Assembly (NCBI RefSeq): GCF_003865075.1
Contig: NZ_BHWB01000006.1
Location: 1 to 64,000 of the forward strand
DNA length: 64,000 nucleotides
Origin: Bacteroides faecalis
GTDB lineage: Bacteria; Bacteroidota; Bacteroidia; Bacteroidales; Bacteroidaceae
Reading direction: 5' to 3'
Shown here: positions 58,672 through 64,000 of the stretch, in pieces
Layout: the number at the start of each line of letters is the position of its first letter
Position numbering within the stretch: the first letter of the stretch is position 1
Notes under the pieces: generated by a model
Databases searched by the model: none
Seen by the model: only the letters and a program-made list of their open reading frames with translations
What the model was told of the DNA's origin: nothing
Program-made: the position numbers and the translations under genes

Positions 58672-58679
58672 TACCTTTG
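58672..58679 (+). promoter_or_regulatory. -7 box of the GH38 gene
   Basis: A perfect TACCTTTG lies 43 bp before the GH38 ATG. It overlaps the upstream TTG codon that would otherwise extend the ORF, which rules out that longer start. No TTG is found at the -33 position, so activation may need a regulator. Confidence 0.6.
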
Positions 58680-58721
58680 TTGCTATTATTAACATTCAAA
58701 CATAATAATACCACTAAAAAC

Positions 58722-61700
58722 ATGATGAATAAAAAAGTAGCTTTTCTGGCTCTTGCTATGGTTATGAGCGGAGGCAGTTTTGCGCAAAACAGTGCAAAGG
58801 GCGAAAAAGCAAAAGCTTACCTTGTTGCTGACGCTCATCTGGATACTCAATGGAACTGGGATATTCAGACAACAATCAACGAGTATGTATGGAACACTAT
58901 CAGCCGAAACTTATTTCTGCTGAAAAAGTATCCGGATTACATATTCAATTTTGAAGGAGGTGTGAAATACGCCTGGATGAAAGAATATTATCCGGAGCAA
59001 TATGAAGAGATGAAGAAATTCATCAATGAAGGACGTTGGCATATTGCCGGAAGTAGCTGGGAAGCCAGTGACGCACTAGTTCCTTCCGTCGAATCGGCTA
59101 TCCGTAATATTATGCTCGGACAAACTTACTATCGCCAAGAATTTGGTAAAGAAGGAACAGACATCTTTCTGCCGGACTGCTTCGGCTTCGGATGGACACT
59201 TCCTACCATTGCTTCGCATTGTGGATTGATCGGATTTTCTTCACAAAAACTTGATTGGCGTAATCATCCTTTCTACGGAAAAAGCAAACACCCTTTCACC
59301 ATCGGACTTTGGAAAGGAATAGATGGAAATCAAGTGATGTTGGCACATGGTTACGACTACAATCACCGTTGGAAAGACGAAGATCTCTCAGAAAGTAAAG
59401 AGTTGAAAGATCTGGTAAAACGTACACCTCTCAACACCGTATACCGTTATTATGGTGCGGGAGACACAGGAGGTTCACCTACGCTGGAAAGTGTACGTGC
59501 TTTGGAAAAAGGAGTGCATGGAAACGGACCGATAGAGATTATCAGTGCTACCAGTGACCAGCTTTATAAAGACTACCTGCCTTATGACAAACATTCTGAA
59601 CTTCCGGTATTTGACGGAGAACTGTTGATGGACGTTCACGGTACAGGCTGTTACACTTCACAAGCTGCCATGAAACTATACAATCGCCAAAACGAACAGT
59701 TAGGTGATGCAGCCGAAAGAGCTGCTGTTGCCGCTGAATGGCTGGGTGTAGCAGACTATCCCGGACAGGCATTATCAGAATCATGGAAACGATTCATCTT
59801 CCACCAATTCCACGATGACTTGACAGGAACCAGTATTCCCCGTGCATACGAATTCTCATGGAACGATGAGTTGATCTCATTAAAAGAGTTTGCAGGAGCA
59901 CTTACTTCTTCAGTAAATGCCATTGCCAAACAAATGGATACACGTGCAAAGGGTACAGCAGTTATTCTTTATAATGCAAATGCTTTCCCCGTATCCGACC
60001 TGGCAGAAATCATCCTTGAAATGCCGAAAGCTCCGAACGGTTTTACTGTCTATAATGCACAAGGCAAAAAGGTTTCTTCACAACTGATTGGCTACCAAAA
60101 TGGAAAAGCTCATCTGTTGGTAGCAGCTAATATTCCCGCCAACGGATATTCCGTATATGATGTACGTACAGGAGGAGCCGGTAAAACAATCACGCCATCT
60201 GCATCCAATACATTGGAGAACTCAGTCTATAAACTTACATTAGACAAAAACGGAGACATTACTTCTCTGATTGATAAGCGTGCTAACAAAGAAATGGTTA
60301 AAGATGGAAAAGCAATCCGTCTGGCACTCTTCACAGAAAACAAATCATACTCATGGCCTGCATGGGAAGTATTGAAAGAGACTACAGACCATGATCCGAT
60401 TTCTATCACAGACGATGTGAAAGTGACATTGGTAGAAAATGGCACGCTCCGTAAAGCTCTTTGCATAGAAAAAAAACACGGGAAATCACTCTTCAAGCAA
60501 TACATTCGCCTCTATGAAGGTGACCGTGCCGACCGAATCGACTTCTATAATGAAATCAACTGGAACTCACCAAACGCATTGCTCAAAGCTGAATTTCCTT
60601 TAAACATCGAGAATGAAAAAGCAACCTACGATTTAGGAATTGGTAGCATTGAGCGTGGAAATAACACTGAAATCGCTTACGAAGTATACGCTCAACAATG
60701 GGCTGACCTGACTGACAAGGACAACAGCTACGGTGTGTCTGTAATGAACGACAGCAAATATGGCTGGGATAAACCGAACAATCACACCATCCGTTTGACT
60801 CTTCTTCATACTCCTGAAACAAAAGGAAATTATGCTTATCAAGATCAACAGGATTTTGGATTCCACACATTTACTTACAGCATTGTAGGTCACAACGGAG
60901 CCCTTAACAAACCTGCAACTGCTATCAAAGCTGAAATCTTGAACCAGCCGATCAAAGCATTCAACAGTCCGAAACATGCCGGAAAATTGGGCAAAGAATT
61001 TGCTTTTGTACGTTCAGACAATGATCAGGTAGTAATCAAGGCATTGAAAAAGGCAGAAGTTTCTGATGAATATGTAGTACGCGTATACGAAACAGGTGGT
61101 AAAGAAACTCAAAAGGCTACTATTACCTTTGCCGGTGAAATAGAAAATGCTGTATTAGCAGACGGAACGGAGAAAACAATTGGAACTGCCGACTTCAACA
61201 AGAATCAATTGAATGTATCTATCAAACCATACAACATCCAAACATTCAAAGTAAGACTGAAGAAAAAAGACGCTGTTGTTCCGGCTATGAAATATGAATA
61301 TTTACCATTAGACTATGATCGTAAATGTTTCAGTTGGAATGAATTCCGTCATGAGGGTAACTTCGAATCCGGTTACAGCTATGCAGCCGAACTCCTTCCC
61401 GACTCTATCCTGACTGCTAATGGTATTTCTTTCCGTTTGGGAGAAAAAGAAGTAGCTAACGGTGTAACTTGCAAAGGTAACGTAATCCAACTGCCCGCAG
61501 GAAATACTTATAATCGTATTTACTTCTTAGCAGCTTCTACAAGTACTGACGCTACTGCAACTTTCAACATAGGTAATGCAGCACAAGAAATAACTGTACC
61601 TTCTTATACCGGTTTCATCGGTCAATGGGGACACTTAGGACATACGGAAGGATTCTTGAAAGATGCAGAAATTGCTTATGTAGGCACACACCGTCATTCA

Positions 61701-62324
61701 TCACAGAAAGACGAAGCATATGAATTTACTTATATGTTTAAATTTGGCATGGATATTCCTAAAGGTGCTACTGCAATCACTTTGCCCGACAATCCTAATA
61801 TTGTAGTATTTGCAATGACTTTGGTCAATGAAGAATATCCTTCTGTAACTCCTGCATCCGAATTGTTCCGCACAGCCCTGCAAACAACCGGAACCTCTAA
61901 TACATCAGCTAAGGTTAACCTATTGAAAGAGGCTAAACTCATCAAATGCTCGGGTGAAGTTAATAAAGAAGAACAGGCTCAATTCGCTATTGACGGAGAT
62001 TTGGAAACGAAATGGTGCGATATAAACAAAGCTCCCAACTTCATCGACTTCGATTTCGGAAAGGAACAGGAAATTAGTGGCTGGAAACTGGTAAATGCCG
62101 GAAATGAAGGTAGTTCATTCATCACTAGTGATTGCTTCCTGCAAGGTAGAAACAATCCGAATGAAGAATGGCAGACAATCGATGCATTAATTGACAATCA
62201 CAAGAACACAGTGATACGCCAATTCAAACCGGCTTCATTCCGCTATGTCAGATTGCTGATTACACAATCTACACAAGATAACGGACTGAACGCTGCCAGA
62301 ATTTATGAACTGGAAGTTTACTAA
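58722..62324 (+). CDS. GH38 alpha-mannosidase with C-terminal F5/8-type domain
   Basis: A ~1,200-residue exported zinc-dependent retaining alpha-mannosidase. The ATG at 58722 (or the next codon) begins a signal peptide ending GSFAQ. The GH38 N-terminal domain has YLVADAHLDTQWNW (zinc His and Asp), FLPDCFGFGWTLP (nucleophile Asp region) and FIFHQFHDDLTGTSI (zinc His). The middle and C-terminal mannosidase beta domains follow (~430-870). The last ~140 residues (AKLIKCSGEVNKEEQAQFAIDGDLETKW ... RYVRLLI) match an F5/8 type C/CBM32-like carbohydrate-binding domain. It probably removes mannan side chains, comparable to BT3774. It has its own promoter and a strong terminator. Confidence 0.93.
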   Translation: MMNKKVAFLALAMVMSGGSFAQNSAKGEKAKAYLVADAHLDTQWNWDIQTTINEYVWNTISRNLFLLKKYPDYIFNFEGGVKYAWMKEYYPEQYEEMKKFINEGRWHIAGSSWEASDALVPSVESAIRNIMLGQTYYRQEFGKEGTDIFLPDCFGFGWTLPTIASHCGLIGFSSQKLDWRNHPFYGKSKHPFTIGLWKGIDGNQVMLAHGYDYNHRWKDEDLSESKELKDLVKRTPLNTVYRYYGAGDTGGSPTLESVRALEKGVHGNGPIEIISATSDQLYKDYLPYDKHSELPVFDGELLMDVHGTGCYTSQAAMKLYNRQNEQLGDAAERAAVAAEWLGVADYPGQALSESWKRFIFHQFHDDLTGTSIPRAYEFSWNDELISLKEFAGALTSSVNAIAKQMDTRAKGTAVILYNANAFPVSDLAEIILEMPKAPNGFTVYNAQGKKVSSQLIGYQNGKAHLLVAANIPANGYSVYDVRTGGAGKTITPSASNTLENSVYKLTLDKNGDITSLIDKRANKEMVKDGKAIRLALFTENKSYSWPAWEVLKETTDHDPISITDDVKVTLVENGTLRKALCIEKKHGKSLFKQYIRLYEGDRADRIDFYNEINWNSPNALLKAEFPLNIENEKATYDLGIGSIERGNNTEIAYEVYAQQWADLTDKDNSYGVSVMNDSKYGWDKPNNHTIRLTLLHTPETKGNYAYQDQQDFGFHTFTYSIVGHNGALNKPATAIKAEILNQPIKAFNSPKHAGKLGKEFAFVRSDNDQVVIKALKKAEVSDEYVVRVYETGGKETQKATITFAGEIENAVLADGTEKTIGTADFNKNQLNVSIKPYNIQTFKVRLKKKDAVVPAMKYEYLPLDYDRKCFSWNEFRHEGNFESGYSYAAELLPDSILTANGISFRLGEKEVANGVTCKGNVIQLPAGNTYNRIYFLAASTSTDATATFNIGNAAQEITVPSYTGFIGQWGHLGHTEGFLKDAEIAYVGTHRHSSQKDEAYEFTYMFKFGMDIPKGATAITLPDNPNIVVFAMTLVNEEYPSVTPASELFRTALQTTGTSNTSAKVNLLKEAKLIKCSGEVNKEEQAQFAIDGDLETKWCDINKAPNFIDFDFGKEQEISGWKLVNAGNEGSSFITSDCFLQGRNNPNEEWQTIDALIDNHKNTVIRQFKPASFRYVRLLITQSTQDNGLNAARIYELEVY

Positions 62325-62367
62325 ATCGTAAAAAAGAACAGCAAGTAGATTTAGTAACTTTATCTTT

Positions 62368-62435
62368 GGTGACCGGGGAATTAATCTGTATACGAAAACC
62401 TTCGTATACGGATGAATTCCCCGGTCACCTTTTTT
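62368..62435 (+). terminator. strong terminator after GH38
   Basis: GGTGACCGGGGAATT (62368-62382) pairs perfectly with AATTCCCCGGTCACC (62415-62429). An inner GTATACG/CGTATAC stem and a trailing T run are present. It marks the end of the mannan cluster. Confidence 0.9.
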
Positions 62436-63288
62436 ATTCCTAAGTACATGACCATACTTACAAGTTTGGTCATTTCAAATAAAGCATTCTCCAGGCAAAC
62501 TGATTTGGAAATCTGTTTTATCTTTTACTACAATTACCCTTAAACAATCTCTTAATTATTTTTCACTATTCCTTAGTAATACTATAGCTCTAAGGGTGAT
62601 ATAACATTCAACATAATAAGGCCAATTCTATTTTTGATAAAAAATCTTTTTCAAACAAAAACAATCACTTAATATTCTAATACTTATTTGGTAATATATT
62701 CTTTTTTTATAACTTTCTAAAGCCAGTACCCTAATCAATGATTATGAGAATCAGTATCATAGCACCTATTTCTAATAAAATTCAATTACTAATTTATATA
62801 AGATATAGACTTTTTGTACTCTTATAATCAGAAAATTGAAACTTCAAAAGATAAAAATATTATATCTAGCAATGACCACTAACATCTTTGACTAGTATTT
62901 ATCAAAAAATTGTTTTTAAATATATCGATGAAATGGATGTTTTTTGAAGAATAAATATTTGGTCCGAAATGGTCCACCTTTTTTATTGGTGCTTTGTTTC
63001 TTGTTTTGTACTTTTAGACTCAAATTAATTAATTTTATAGAAAATATTAATAAATAACCAATAACAGATTAATTTCTTGGTTGAAAACATGATAATAATT
63101 TTATTAAAAAGAAAAGGATGATGAATTGTAAATTTCACTAAATTAACACTTGTCAGCTTTTCAACTATATAAAAAGGAGATGTAGCAAAGATAGGAAGTA
63201 TATTATTTAGTAGCAAATGTGTTTTGCTGTTCTGTTGAAAGAATAAATACAGAGTTAGAATGTTAAATAAAAAAACAAACGTAGAAAT
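62436..63288. other. very AT-rich region before the NVEALA gene
   Basis: About 850 bp with markedly lower G+C than the flanking enzyme genes. No convincing ORF is seen; a 63-codon minus-strand frame at 63025-63216 lacks features of a gene. Noted motifs are GGTCC repeated at 62962 and 62972, and poly-T/A runs. The composition shift suggests a separately acquired segment. Confidence 0.55.
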
Positions 63289-63567
63289 ATGAAAAAATAT
63301 ATTTATATTATATCATGTATATTTTTGATATCATTGATAAGTTATAATTTTTACAAATCTCAATCTATTATAACTAAGACTTTGGCTATTATTAACAATG
63401 TTGAAGCGTTAGCAAATAATGACGAAGTAGATTCAGGTAAAATAACTTGCTATTCTAGCTTTACAGGAAAGGGAAATAATGACGCCAATTGTACAGTAAA
63501 AGATTGTGGTTCTTGTGCAGATACAAGATGTGTCAGTTATTCAGATCGAGGTAAATGTAAACCGTAA
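63289..63567 (+). CDS. NVEALA-family secreted Cys-rich peptide
   Basis: A 92-residue precursor. A hydrophobic N-terminal segment (~4-22) is followed by the family motif NVEALA at 37-42, thought to mark a leader cleavage zone. The ~50-residue C-terminal part has six cysteines (54, 68, 73, 76, 81, 90), suggesting disulfides in an exported mature peptide. NVEALA peptides in Bacteroides are usually found next to 6-bladed beta-propeller lipoproteins, as here. Function of the family is unknown to me. The ATG is preceded by an A-rich leader. Confidence 0.88.
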   Translation: MKKYIYIISCIFLISLISYNFYKSQSIITKTLAIINNVEALANNDEVDSGKITCYSSFTGKGNNDANCTVKDCGSCADTRCVSYSDRGKCKP

Positions 63568-63574
63568 ATAAAAG

Positions 63575-63668
63575 AGGGCTAATTAAAAAGATAAACTTCA
63601 TACAATCAATTCTTTACACATTCTGTGTTTAAGATAAAAAGTAACTTTTTAGAATCTTGATTAGCCCT
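63575..63668. repeat. inverted repeat between NVEALA and propeller genes
   Basis: AGGGCTAA (63575-63582) and TTAGCCCT (63661-63668) are perfect complements with ~78 nt between them, spanning almost the whole gap between the two genes. It may partially terminate transcription after the NVEALA gene or modulate translation of the next gene. Confidence 0.45.
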
Positions 63669-63684
63669 TATAAATATAAAAAAA

Positions 63685-64000
63685 ATGAAGATATACACAT
63701 ATATATTTACACTTTTATTATTTATATCATGTACTGTGAAGAAAGATGTTCGAAGGGTTGATATAAATAGTGTGCAATTAGAGCATAGAACATTTGATGA
63801 ATTTTGTATTGATTCATCAAAAATCCTTTATCCAACGGATATTCATAGTTTTAATAACCACATACTTTTAATAGAGCCAATGACTAACCCCACAATCTCT
63901 TTTTGGTCATTGGACAGTTTGAAATATGAGTTTTCATCAGGCTATAAAGGAGGAGGGCCTAATGAATTGATTAATCCTAGAGGTGATTATTTTGCATTGT
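63685..64000 (+). CDS. 6-bladed beta-propeller lipoprotein, partial (N-terminus)
   Basis: Open from ATG 63685 to the window end (105 codons). It begins MKIYTYIFTLLLFISC, a lipoprotein signal with lipobox FISC (Cys16). Then come YPTDIHSFNNHILLIEP and SGYKGGGPNELINPRG, typical of the first blades of the TolB-like/BF3164-type 6-bladed beta-propeller lipoproteins of Bacteroides. Its place behind an NVEALA gene supports this. The remaining ~250-300 residues lie outside the window. Confidence 0.8.
   Translation, partial: MKIYTYIFTLLLFISCTVKKDVRRVDINSVQLEHRTFDEFCIDSSKILYPTDIHSFNNHILLIEPMTNPTISFWSLDSLKYEFSSGYKGGGPNELINPRGDYFAL

Noticed and set aside
58677..58721. TTG start extending GH38 by 15 residues
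   Set aside because: The TTG codon lies inside the -7 promoter box, and the ATG at 58722 begins a proper signal peptide.
63025..63216. 63-codon minus-strand ORF before the NVEALA gene
   Set aside because: AT-rich low-complexity frame with no recognisable signal peptide, motif or promoter.

Overview
The window looks like the chromosome of a Bacteroides species close to the thetaiotaomicron/ovatus/xylanisolvens/caccae group. The evidence is TAnnTTTG-type -7 promoter boxes, few Shine-Dalgarno sequences, many lipoprotein and SusF/HTCS-style genes, a gldH/tamL pair, NVEALA peptides and a mannan-utilisation gene set. Species identity is inferred, not proven.

Layout. 1-4.5 kb: an rRNA operon read leftwards (16S, tRNA-Ile, tRNA-Ala, partial 23S) with two good tandem promoters at 4.65-4.84 kb. 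5-6.7 kb: an AT-rich, nearly gene-free stretch with small repeats and one doubtful small ORF. 6.7-9.2 kb: a Dps-like ferritin converging on a secreted GH99/71-like protein. 9.6-13.7 kb: a rightward housekeeping operon metF-holB-ricT-gldH. 13.7-19.4 kb: the leftward cell-shape operon mreB-mreC-mreD-mrdA-rodA. 19.5-25.2 kb: purH, an M13 peptidase lipoprotein and an ABC-F ATPase. 25.6-28.2 kb: an S24/LexA-like regulator, an HU-like regulator with a striking phased repeat array in its leader, and a sugar nucleotidyltransferase.

28.3-41.6 kb: after a ~575-bp inverted-repeat element comes a tight leftward envelope operon: cyclophilin PPIase, M16 peptidase, MATE exporter (frameshifted), hybrid histidine kinase, tamB and tamL. 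Divergent from it is an NtrC-type sigma-54 activator, followed by a Ser-type sulfatase and a small exported protein with a near-consensus sigma-54 promoter.

45.2-62.3 kb: an alpha-mannan utilisation cluster. It holds a GH76 endo-mannanase and a surface glycan-binding lipoprotein, an HTCS regulator, then GH92, an endonuclease/exonuclease/phosphatase-family enzyme, GH125 and GH38. The gene types match the yeast-mannan locus of B. thetaiotaomicron as I remember it (BT3774-BT3792), but no SusC/SusD pair is present here. The gap between GH125 and GH38 is filled with arrayed short repeats. 62.4-64 kb: a very AT-rich segment with an NVEALA peptide gene and the start of a 6-bladed beta-propeller lipoprotein, probably a separately acquired module.

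The best candidates for unfamiliar biology are the 22-bp-phased operator array before the HU-like gene, the 22-bp-period array at 58.2 kb, the sigma-54-linked small exported protein, and the NVEALA/propeller pair.
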